Positions 26,719 to 33,647 of a DNA stretch of 64,000 nt are shown piece by piece. The DNA is from Myxococcus fulvus (GTDB taxonomy: Bacteria; Myxococcota; Myxococcia; Myxococcales; Myxococcaceae): assembly GCF_900111765.1 (NCBI RefSeq), contig NZ_FOIB01000010.1, forward strand, positions 62,001-126,000. Reading direction: 5' to 3'. The position numbers were made by a program, and so were the translations under genes. Within the stretch, counting starts at the first letter, position 1. Each line of letters opens with the position of its first letter. The notes beneath the pieces were generated by a model. The model was not told the DNA's origin, did no database searches, and was given only the letters and a program-made list of their open reading frames with translations.

Positions 26719-26744
26719 AACCTGGAGTATCCGCGCTCCAGGTT
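26719..26744. repeat. 9-bp inverted repeat upstream of the M57 operon
   Basis: Arms AACCTGGAG (26719-26727) and CTCCAGGTT (26736-26744), perfect over 9 bp with an 8-base spacer. It lies about 137 bases upstream of the protease start, so it could be a dyad operator or a 5' leader hairpin. Confidence 0.55.
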
Positions 26745-26785
26745 GCGGGGCCCAAGATGTAAAGAGGCCTGACGCCGGCTGGGTT

Positions 26786-26811
26786 AAAGCGCCGTCTCAC
26801 CAGCGCTTTTT
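26786..26811 (+). terminator. Orphan intrinsic-terminator-like hairpin
   Basis: On the plus strand, AAAGCGC (26786-26792) pairs with GCGCTTT (26803-26809) around a 10-base loop and ends in five T. No plus-strand gene lies upstream; the nearest gene on the left is on the minus strand. It may end a short non-coding RNA or be part of one. Confidence 0.45.
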
Positions 26812-27024
26812 GTATTCACAGGGGAGCGCCCGGTTTTCGGACAGTGGTGTCTATGAATCAGTCATCCACCCTGGGGTCTCAAAAGCCCGTGAAACCATGG
26901 GGTATCACGGACCCCCGGGGGATGCACCTCCGGGCGAAAACTGCTGTCTTCATGCATCCAAGTCCAGCTGACGCCCTGTGTCGACCCCGCGGGTGCGGCT
27001 TCGAGCACCCGGGAGCCTCCCGCG

Positions 27025-27092
27025 GGATTTTTCCAGCGGAGTGCTGCTTTACGAGGGCGTCGGGGGAATTCTAGGTTCCGCTGGAAAAATCC
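27025..27092. repeat. 16-bp perfect inverted repeat before a lipoprotein gene
   Basis: Arms GGATTTTTCCAGCGGA (27025-27040) and TCCGCTGGAAAAATCC (27077-27092) match perfectly over 16 bp with a 36-base spacer. The right arm ends about 35 bases before the start at 27127. Such long identical arms are unusual in this GC-rich genome and could be element ends or a leader hairpin. Confidence 0.7.
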
Positions 27093-27126
27093 AGCTCATT
27101 GAGCGGTGTATCGCCGGCTCATCAGG

Positions 27127-27885
27127 ATGCACGTGAACCTTCTCCTCGCGCGTTTCTCCCTTGGATGTCTGCTGTTGGCCCCCTTGTCCGCGTGTGACTC
27201 CAGCGCGGAGGACGACAACCCCGGGGACGGTGATTCCGCCGTGACGGGTGTCTGGAATCGCTTCGGCAGTGAGTACGGCTACAAGACGGACGTGGCCTAT
27301 GGCGGCATCGCCGGCCAGTCGTCGGACCGGGTGTACATGTGCGAGCTGCCCGGCTCGCCGTCGGCGGGGCTCTACAAGGGGCGGCTCATCAGCCCCCGGA
27401 TGATTCGCTGGGACTCGACGCACAACCTGCCGGACTACGAGGTCGTCTTCGAGGGACAGACGATGCGCTTCCGGCCGCAGAACGGGTCGAACACGTTCCT
27501 GGGCCAGTACCAGAAGGGCACCTGGACGCCGGGCGCGTGTGATTTGTCGATGGAGAACGGGGAGCTGGTGGACCGCTCCTCCTCCGCGTACGTGCGCTTC
27601 GACAACGACGGGGACTTCAAGATCAACAGCGTCACGGTGGGCGGCGAGCCCTTGCCCATCCACAACCGCGACACGTGCAGCGTCACCACCCTCATCCCCG
27701 CGGGGACGGGGGACAACGGCCTGCTCACCGTGGCCATCAACTACAGCGGCGTCGGCGTGGACGGCCCCTACCGGCGGACGCAGAACCACACCCTGTACCG
27801 CTCGGACTTCAAGCCGGACTGCAACAAGCTCGCGGTGGAGATTGGCTGCGGAGCGCTGGCCGTCTGCGTCTACGTTTCGCCGTAG
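27127..27885 (+). CDS. Lipoprotein of unknown function
   Basis: A 252-residue protein starting at the ATG at 27127; a GTG at 27106 would add 7 residues. The signal peptide ends at L-A-P-L-S-A-C. After an acidic Asp/Gly linker the domain is beta-rich with several Cys pairs (M-C-E-L, G-A-C-D, D-T-C-S, D-C-N, G-C-G and V-C-V), so disulphide-stabilised and outside the cytoplasm. No known family recognised. It is convergent with the next gene, only 8 bases between stops. Confidence 0.65.
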   Translation: MHVNLLLARFSLGCLLLAPLSACDSSAEDDNPGDGDSAVTGVWNRFGSEYGYKTDVAYGGIAGQSSDRVYMCELPGSPSAGLYKGRLISPRMIRWDSTHNLPDYEVVFEGQTMRFRPQNGSNTFLGQYQKGTWTPGACDLSMENGELVDRSSSAYVRFDNDGDFKINSVTVGGEPLPIHNRDTCSVTTLIPAGTGDNGLLTVAINYSGVGVDGPYRRTQNHTLYRSDFKPDCNKLAVEIGCGALAVCVYVSP

Positions 27886-27893
27886 TCCCTCTG

Positions 27894-28298
27894 TCACTCG
27901 TACCAGGTGGGCACGAGCGCGCGCACCTGGGGCAGCGCGGCCACGCGGCAGAGCCGCTCCCACGCGGCGGGCGTGAGCGCGCCGTGTCTGCCTTCGCAGT
28001 CCTGCTCCTCCAAGGGCAGCAGCACCAGGACCTCCGAGGCCGTGTCGCACGCGGCGCGGCCTCGCGAGGACAGGGCGCGCGCTCCGGGGGCGAGCGCCTG
28101 GACGCGGGCGAGCAGCGCCGCGTCACCGGCCGTAAGGCACAGCTCCACCGCGCCGTCGTTGCGACAGCCCGCTTCACGGGTGAAGGCGAGCTTCGCGGTG
28201 GGGCACGCGTCCTTCGCGGAGCCCGCCGGGTCGACGGGCGTGGTGGCGCACGCCGACAGGCCGGTGAGGAGCAGCACGGCGGGAGTGAGGCGAGGCAT
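27894..28298 (-). CDS. Small Cys-containing lipoprotein
   Basis: A 134-residue protein with signal peptide and lipobox L-S-A-C (Cys17). Six further Cys residues (D-A-C-P, A-G-C-R, E-L-C-L, A-A-C-D, Q-D-C-E and R-L-C-R) suggest disulphides. Start 28298 has GGAG 8 bases upstream. It begins 19 bases after the stop of the zinc-ribbon/EEP gene, so it is probably co-transcribed with it. No family recognised. Confidence 0.65.
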   Translation of the reverse strand: MPRLTPAVLLLTGLSACATTPVDPAGSAKDACPTAKLAFTREAGCRNDGAVELCLTAGDAALLARVQALAPGARALSSRGRAACDTASEVLVLLPLEEQDCEGRHGALTPAAWERLCRVAALPQVRALVPTWYE

Positions 28299-28317
28299 GG
28301 TGGAGGCTCCGGACGCT

Positions 28318-29706
28318 TCAGCGGAAGGACTTCACGTAGTTCGCCATGATGGCGGGGTGGTCTGAATAGAAGTTGTCATTCAGCGTGCGCGAGAGGGAGC
28401 GGGTGTCCTCCCCCAGGAGGTTGATGGACTCGGTGTCCACCTGCTCCTGGTTCACGATGATGCCTCCCATGTAGTTGTTCTTCGCGTTCGTGTTGGAGTG
28501 GGAGACGGTGTACGTGGCGTGGATGTTCCCGTCGGAGCCCTCCTGGAAGGAGAACCTGTTCGGGAAGAAGCCTCCACCCAGCTCGAACGAGTCCATGTTC
28601 AGGTCACCCAGCAGCACGTCCACGTTGTTGTCGTGGGCGAACCGGGCCACCTCCTCCAGCGCCTTGTGCTTCTTGTCGTCCTTCGTGTGGCCGGTGTAGC
28701 CCGCGTCCAGGTGCACGCCCGCGACCTCGAAGTACACGCGGTACTCGGGGACTATCTTCTGCACGCAGAGCCACTTCTCGGGGTGGTTGACGCCCTGGCG
28801 GATGAGGCCTCGGGCCTCGTAAAGGACCTGTGAGGAGAACATCTCGTCGCGCAGGACGTACGCGGAGATTTCGTTCTTGGGGTCCACGTCGGCATCGAGC
28901 AGCGTGCGGATGCTGCCAATCCGCCGGTAGGTCAGCTCCGGGCACGGGCGCAGCTCGTCCGGGAAGGGCGCGCCCTTGAGCTCCTCTGACAGGAAGATGA
29001 CCTCGGGCACCAGCTGCGTGAGCTGCTTGTGCAGGTCATAGGGCCGCCTGGCGTGGAGCCGCTTCCACTCCAGCACGTTGGTGGCCTCCTGGATGTGCTT
29101 CAGGACGATGGCATCGTAGTTGGCGAGCACGTCCGTCTCGTCCATGAACCCCGACTTCTTCTCGAAGGGCGTGTGGTTCGGGTACGGCTTGGTGTTGAAC
29201 GCGGCGAGCGGCTGGAAGCCGCCCACGTTCTGCAGCGGCGCGAAGTTGAAGCCGCCCGTCGGGACGAGGTTCCCCTGGAACGTGCCCTGCTTCGCGTTGT
29301 CCTTGTAGAACTTCTTGCCCGCGTCGAAGGGGATGAACAGCGTCATGCACTGCAGCGTCATCACGCTGGGCTCGGGGATGCTCGCCGTGTCATCCAGCGT
29401 CATCATCTGCGACGGGGGCGGGGAGGACTCCCGGACCGGGTCCAGCAGGGCGCTCAGCAGGCTGTCCGACCCCGTCCGCCGCAGCCGGACCTGGTCCCGG
29501 CGCGCCTGCTTCATCGACTTGAAATTCTTCTGGATGCTCTTCTGGATGCGCGCGTCGTGGGGAGACTTCTTCAGGTCCACGTACGAGGGCTTCTTCCGGA
29601 TGGGGCCAGGCTTGGAGACGTGCGTCAGACAGCTCTTGCAGAGCGTCTTGCTCTCGAACTGGAAGACGAAGACCTTGCGGTGGCACCTTCGGCACTGGAT
29701 CAACAT
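28318..29706 (-). CDS. Zinc-ribbon protein with C-terminal EEP (DNase I-like) domain
   Basis: A 462-residue protein. The start is taken at 29706 (M-L-I-Q-C-R-R-C); upstream codons are antisense-like and no SD is seen. Cys5/Cys8 and Cys23/Cys26 form a two-CxxC zinc ribbon, followed by a basic helical segment (K-S-I-Q-K-N-F-K-S-M-K-Q). The C-terminal part carries G-D-L-N at 367-370 and S-D-H-P-A-I at 448-452, the catalytic Asp/Asn and Asp/His motifs of the endonuclease/exonuclease/phosphatase fold, with G-V-H-L-D-A-G before them. It has no signal peptide, so it would act in the cytoplasm or be exported by a dedicated route. It could be a nuclease or a phosphodiesterase. Confidence 0.7.
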   Translation of the reverse strand: MLIQCRRCHRKVFVFQFESKTLCKSCLTHVSKPGPIRKKPSYVDLKKSPHDARIQKSIQKNFKSMKQARRDQVRLRRTGSDSLLSALLDPVRESSPPPSQMMTLDDTASIPEPSVMTLQCMTLFIPFDAGKKFYKDNAKQGTFQGNLVPTGGFNFAPLQNVGGFQPLAAFNTKPYPNHTPFEKKSGFMDETDVLANYDAIVLKHIQEATNVLEWKRLHARRPYDLHKQLTQLVPEVIFLSEELKGAPFPDELRPCPELTYRRIGSIRTLLDADVDPKNEISAYVLRDEMFSSQVLYEARGLIRQGVNHPEKWLCVQKIVPEYRVYFEVAGVHLDAGYTGHTKDDKKHKALEEVARFAHDNNVDVLLGDLNMDSFELGGGFFPNRFSFQEGSDGNIHATYTVSHSNTNAKNNYMGGIIVNQEQVDTESINLLGEDTRSLSRTLNDNFYSDHPAIMANYVKSFR

Positions 29707-30013
29707 GGAGGCTCGCGTTCGGGCTGGGGCGCGGGGGCAGCCGTGCGCGGGCACCAGTGCAGCCGCTGTGCCTGGAGTCACCGCCTCCTTCTTCCAGGGA
29801 GAAGCAGGAAGTCACCTGTCCTGGTCGTCGTCGGTCCGACCCCCCGTGCGAGCCGCGTGCGACAGCGCGCGAGGGCCTGCGTCCGAGTCCGACGCGGCCC
29901 GCGTTCCAGCGGCACGCGCGAGGGGCTTCGAGGAGGCAAGGCGAGCCCGCCGTCCGCGTGGGCCGACGGGGGCGGCGCCCCACCCGGAGGGGCGAGGCGC
30001 CGCCAGAGGGGAA
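29707..30013. other. Intergenic gap, no gene seen
   Basis: About 307 bases between two minus-strand genes. Its right end holds the terminator hairpin of the upstream lipoprotein gene; the promoter of the zinc-ribbon gene should lie in the rest, but no clear -35/-10 pair or SD was found. Short frames here lack coding bias. Confidence 0.5.
29971..30004 (-). terminator. Hairpin downstream of the Cys-rich lipoprotein
   Basis: Perfect 9-bp stem GGCGGCGCC (29971-29979) / GGCGCCGCC (29996-30004) with a 16-base loop, ending 10 bases past the minus-strand stop at 30014. No T-run. Confidence 0.6.
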
Positions 30014-31195
30014 TCAGGGGCTGAGGGGGTAGCAGTAGCTGTAGGTGCGGTCGATGCCGCCGCCCGCGAGCGGGTAGTAGACGTAGCCCAGCTCCTCGCC
30101 CGGCGCGCAGTCGGAGCGGGCGCGGGTGTAGGGCCGGCAGGTGGCGCCCGCGGGGCCGGCGGCGCCGTCCGGGTCGAAGCAGGAGCCCCGGGCGCCCTCG
30201 ACGCCGCAGAACTCGGTGAAGCCGCCCGCGCACGGCTGGCCGATGAGCGCCGGGTCGAACGCGAAGCCGTTCTCCACCAGGATGGCCTCGGTGGTGCAGA
30301 CGCCGTAGACGCCGCAGATGGTGCCCGAGGGGCAGCCGGGGGCGGGCGACATGAAGTCACACGTCTTGAGGCACTGCGCGTCGTCGGAGACCAGGTCCGT
30401 GCACGCGAAGCCCTGCTCGCAGTCGGTGGTGGCCAGCTCGTACTCGCTCGCCGCGGCCGTGCGCGTGCACAGCTCGCCCTGCGTCTTGGTGCCGAGCGCG
30501 CGCTCCAGCGTGCCGTCCGTGCCCGCGTAGTCGTCCGCGACGCAGGCCGTGTCCGGCAGGTTGCTCGTCGGCGAGCCCTCGCGCGGATCACACCCACCGG
30601 GGCGCAGGGTGTTCCAGGTCGCGAAGCGGATCCACCGGCACTCGCCGCCCTCCACCACGGCGGAGCCCGTGTAGGGGCCGGAGCGGGGCGCGGCGAGCAC
30701 GGACTCGCGCAGCACCACGTTGGACAGCGCGCCCAGCGTCTGCTGGGGCGACAGCTGGAGCGCGAGCAGCAGCGCGCCCGAGTCCGCGACGAACAGCTTC
30801 TGCGTCGTGGTGCCGATGTCCTGGTAGCCGAAGACACACTGCTCGCAGGTGAAGGTGTTCGCGCCACCCGTGGCCAGGTTGTAGAGGCCCGGCGCAGTGT
30901 TCATGTCCAGGCGGATGCGCAGCTCGTCGCGCGTCGTGCCGCCCAGGTTCGTCAGGTCGCCGCGGAACGTGGGCTGACGCTCGTACTGCACCGGCGTCAG
31001 CTGGATGCCATTGAACGTCTCCCCGAGCGTCACCTCCGTACAGCCCGCGGGCGGCGTGAGGAAGCGCGCCTCCTGCTCGGCGGTGAGGACCGCGTCTTGC
31101 GGCGTCGCGGGCGCCGGGTCCAGGGCCTCCTGGCCACAGCCGACGAGCCCCGACAACAGCAGCACGCTCCACCCACCACGATTCACGAACTTCAT
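30014..31195 (-). CDS. Cys-rich lipoprotein of unknown function
   Basis: A 393-residue protein. Start 31195 (M-K-F-V-N-R-G) is supported by GGGAG 8 bases upstream. The lipobox is L-V-G-C. The N-terminal half is beta-rich; the C-terminal half has about 18 Cys in patterns such as C-E-Q-G-F-A-C and C-P-S-G-T-I-C-G, a disulphide-rich extracellular module. Proteins of this kind are common in myxobacteria and have no assigned function. Confidence 0.75.
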   Translation of the reverse strand: MKFVNRGGWSVLLLSGLVGCGQEALDPAPATPQDAVLTAEQEARFLTPPAGCTEVTLGETFNGIQLTPVQYERQPTFRGDLTNLGGTTRDELRIRLDMNTAPGLYNLATGGANTFTCEQCVFGYQDIGTTTQKLFVADSGALLLALQLSPQQTLGALSNVVLRESVLAAPRSGPYTGSAVVEGGECRWIRFATWNTLRPGGCDPREGSPTSNLPDTACVADDYAGTDGTLERALGTKTQGELCTRTAAASEYELATTDCEQGFACTDLVSDDAQCLKTCDFMSPAPGCPSGTICGVYGVCTTEAILVENGFAFDPALIGQPCAGGFTEFCGVEGARGSCFDPDGAAGPAGATCRPYTRARSDCAPGEELGYVYYPLAGGGIDRTYSYCYPLSP

Positions 31196-31429
31196 CTTGG
31201 ATTCTCCCATCACGGTTGTGTGGAGCCGAAGGCCGCGACGACACCGTCCCGATTCACGGTTCGTGGGTCATACGCTGCGCTCGGAACGACGCCGGCCCGG
31301 CTCGCACATCCGATGAACGGGAAATCGCCTGAAATGTCGCAAGCCCGCGTGCGTGCGCCCAGATGCGGTCCGGGGCCACGCGGTGAGTGAATCCGCTGAC
31401 AGTGTATCCAGGGTGCTGTTGAACCTGGA

Positions 31430-32389
31430 TTACGGAACGATCCGGCCCGGCCGGAGGCCCGCGGCGGGGGCGGCCGCGCGCAGGAGTCCCGGCGCGCTGA
31501 CGATGAGGATGCCCGCGAGCACCAGGGCCGCGCCCAGGATGAAGAACAGCCCCACGGGCTCGCGCAACACCAGCCAGCCCGCGGTGACGCCGAACACGGG
31601 CGTCATGAACGAGAACACGGACAGGCCCGAGGCGAGGTAGCGGCGCAGGAGCCAGAACCAGACGAGGTAGCTGGCGAAGGACACGATGACGCCCTGGAAG
31701 AGCAGGCTCGTCCAGGCGGTGCCCGTCATGGAGAGGTGGCTCGCCTGTCCGGTGAACAGCGCGATGGGCAGCAGGAGCGCGAAGCCGCCGAGCAGCTGGT
31801 AGAGCAGGGTGTGCGTGGGGCGCGCCTCGGAGAGCGACGAGCCGCGCACCACCACGGTGGTCGCGCTCCAGGACAGGCCCGCGAGCAGCCCCAGCGTGTC
31901 GCCCCAGAGCATCCGCGGGGTGATGCCTCCCTCGAGCCAGCCACCGCCGAAGGCGAGCATGATGCCCGCGAAGGCGACCAGGATTCCCACCCACTGCACC
32001 CGGCGCAGCCGCTCCGAGGGGATGCGCCAGTGCAGGCCCAGCGCGGTGAAGACGGGCGCGGTGTAGAGGAAGACGGCGATGTGGGACGCGTGCGTGTGGC
32101 GCAGGCCCTCTCCAATGAAGAGGAACTCGGCGCCGAAGAGCACGCCCGACAGCAGGCCGGGGCGCCAGGTGCCGTCACGCACGTCCAGCCGCTCGCCGCG
32201 CAGCAGGCACAGCAGGCCCACGAGCAGGGCGGCGAGCCCCGAGCGCAGCGCCATCTGCGCCAGGGGTGGGATGTCGGACGCGGCCAGCTTGATGGCCACC
32301 TGTTGAACGCCCCAGAGGGCGCACAGGAGGAGCATCGTGGCGAGCGCGAAGCCATCGACGGGTCTGCGAAGCGTGCTCATGCCCTTCAT
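31430..32389 (-). CDS. EamA (DMT-superfamily) exporter
   Basis: A 319-residue protein with ten hydrophobic segments in two EamA repeats (L-L-L-C-A-L-W-G-V-Q-Q-V at the start of the first, G-L-L-A-G-L-S-W-S-A-T at the start of the second). The family exports amino acids, drugs or metabolites by proton exchange. The ATG is at 32389 or, three codons in, at 32380. The candidate operator repeat at 32385-32394 would overlap the first. It is divergent from the AraC gene at 32452, the usual layout of a self-regulated efflux pair, as in nimT/nimR. Confidence 0.88.
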   Translation of the reverse strand: MKGMSTLRRPVDGFALATMLLLCALWGVQQVAIKLAASDIPPLAQMALRSGLAALLVGLLCLLRGERLDVRDGTWRPGLLSGVLFGAEFLFIGEGLRHTHASHIAVFLYTAPVFTALGLHWRIPSERLRRVQWVGILVAFAGIMLAFGGGWLEGGITPRMLWGDTLGLLAGLSWSATTVVVRGSSLSEARPTHTLLYQLLGGFALLLPIALFTGQASHLSMTGTAWTSLLFQGVIVSFASYLVWFWLLRRYLASGLSVFSFMTPVFGVTAGWLVLREPVGLFFILGAALVLAGILIVSAPGLLRAAAPAAGLRPGRIVP

Positions 32390-32419
32390 ATGGCGTGTGA
32401 CGGGCTTGATTCATATAGC
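32385..32419. promoter_or_regulatory. Direct repeat, candidate AraC-type operator
   Basis: TTCATATGGC (32385-32394) and TTCATATAGC (32410-32419) match at 9 of 10 positions with starts 25 bases apart. Tandem half-sites near two helical turns are typical of AraC-family operators. They lie in the 62-base divergent region between the EamA and AraC genes. Confidence 0.45.
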
Positions 32420-32451
32420 TTGAACCCGACAACCCATGCCGAGAAGCCGCC

Positions 32452-33237
32452 ATGGCCGAGCAGCTCCAGGTTCCTTTCTCCACCAAGCTTCCGCACCCCG
32501 TGTACTTCCGCACGGCGCGGCTGCCCACGGCGGCCACGTACCCTCGGCATCACCACCCGTGGGGTGAGTTCGTCTACGCCTTCAGCGGGGTGATGGAGCT
32601 GGAGCTGGCGGGCAGCCACTACCTGGCGCCCCCGCAGTATGGAATCTGGCTGCCGCCGGACGTGGAGCACCGGGGGATGAACCGCTCGGAGGCGAGCCAC
32701 TGCTCGCTGTACCTCACCAAGGCGCTGTGTCGGGGATTGCCGAGGACGACGTGCGCGCTGGCGGTGAGCCCGTTGGTGAAGTCGTTGTTGGAGCACCTGC
32801 GCGAGCACCAGGTGGCGTACCCGCGCACGAGCGCGGAGCGGCGGTTGATGCGGGTGCTCATCGACCAGCTCGGGCTCGCGCCGCCGCAGGGCAGCTACCT
32901 GCCCATGTCCGACGACGCGTTGCTCGGCGAGGTGCTGCGGGCGCTGGTGAAGGCGCCGGCGGATGGGCGCTCACTGGCCGAGTGGGCGCGCCAGGTGCAC
33001 ACCACGGAGCGGACGCTGGAGCGGCGCTGCCAGCAGCACCTGGGGTTGTCCTTCAGCGAGTGGCGTCAGCGCCTGCGGGTGGTGAAGGCGCTCGCGATGC
33101 TGGAGGAGGGGAGCGCCGTGGAGGTCGTCGCGCTGGAGCTGGGCTACAGCAGCGCGTCCGCCTTCATCGCCATGTTCCGCAGGATGACGGGGACCACGCC
33201 GGACAAGCTGCGAGGCCACGGGCTTGCGACTTCGTGA
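32452..33237 (+). CDS. AraC-family regulator with cupin sensor domain
   Basis: A 261-residue protein. The N-terminal half is a cupin-like sensor (H-H-H-P-W-G-E-F-V-Y-A-F-S-G, then G-I-W-L-P-P-D-V-E-H). The C-terminal 100 residues are the double HTH, with L-A-E-W-A-R-Q-V-H-T-T-E-R-T-L-E-R-R and the conserved L-G-Y-S-S-A-S-A-F-I-A-M-F-R-R. It is closest in style to NimR/YeaM-type regulators that control a divergent exporter. It probably regulates the EamA gene. Confidence 0.9.
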   Translation: MAEQLQVPFSTKLPHPVYFRTARLPTAATYPRHHHPWGEFVYAFSGVMELELAGSHYLAPPQYGIWLPPDVEHRGMNRSEASHCSLYLTKALCRGLPRTTCALAVSPLVKSLLEHLREHQVAYPRTSAERRLMRVLIDQLGLAPPQGSYLPMSDDALLGEVLRALVKAPADGRSLAEWARQVHTTERTLERRCQQHLGLSFSEWRQRLRVVKALAMLEEGSAVEVVALELGYSSASAFIAMFRRMTGTTPDKLRGHGLATS

Positions 33238-33245
33238 CGGCGCTC

Positions 33246-33560
33246 TCAGCCGTAGCACAGCCTCGTCGTCGAGAGCATGTCGGTCCGGTTCACGTTGGGG
33301 AAGGACTGGCAGGACTCGCCCGGACCGCAGTCCGAGGATGTCTCACAAGCCCGGTGGCACATCCGGTCGCCTTTCTCCTCGCGACAGGAGAGCTCGGAGC
33401 CCACTGGAGGGCCACACTCCTGGCTGATGTTGCAGCGCTCCTCGGGGTCCTGGCAGGCCTGGTCGAACGAGCAGGCCTGGAGCGACGAGCGCGGCCCCGT
33501 GTCGCCGCCGCATGCGGCGAGGAGTGACAGGCAGAGAAGTCCCAACAGTCGTGTGCGCAT
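33246..33560 (-). CDS. Small Cys-rich lipoprotein
   Basis: A 104-residue protein starting at 33560, with GAGGAAC upstream and lipobox L-L-A-A-C. It has about ten Cys with spacings such as C-S-F-D-Q-A-C and C-N-I-S-Q-E-C, likely all disulphide-bonded. It is convergent with the AraC gene (8 bases between stops). No family recognised. Confidence 0.7.
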   Translation of the reverse strand: MRTRLLGLLCLSLLAACGGDTGPRSSLQACSFDQACQDPEERCNISQECGPPVGSELSCREEKGDRMCHRACETSSDCGPGESCQSFPNVNRTDMLSTTRLCYG

Positions 33561-33647
33561 GAGCGGTTCCTCGATGGGGTTTGGAGCTCCCCATGACTTC
33601 ATACGCTCATCGGCGGCGTTCCTGGCACTCCGAAGCGGCGCGCCCGT

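Larger units (their letters stand above)
26583..27126. other. Non-coding gap with several inverted repeats
   Basis: About 540 bases between the divergent M57 operon and a lipoprotein gene, with no convincing ORF. It holds three separate inverted repeats (listed separately) and a CCCCCGGGGG palindrome at 26912-26921. AT-rich stretches around 26700-26720 (CTTAAACCTAGATTAACC) could hold the M57 promoter. No known RNA family was recognised. Confidence 0.6.

Noticed and set aside
26844..27074. 76-residue plus-strand frame
   Set aside because: No SD, runs through two of the inverted repeats and ends in the spacer.
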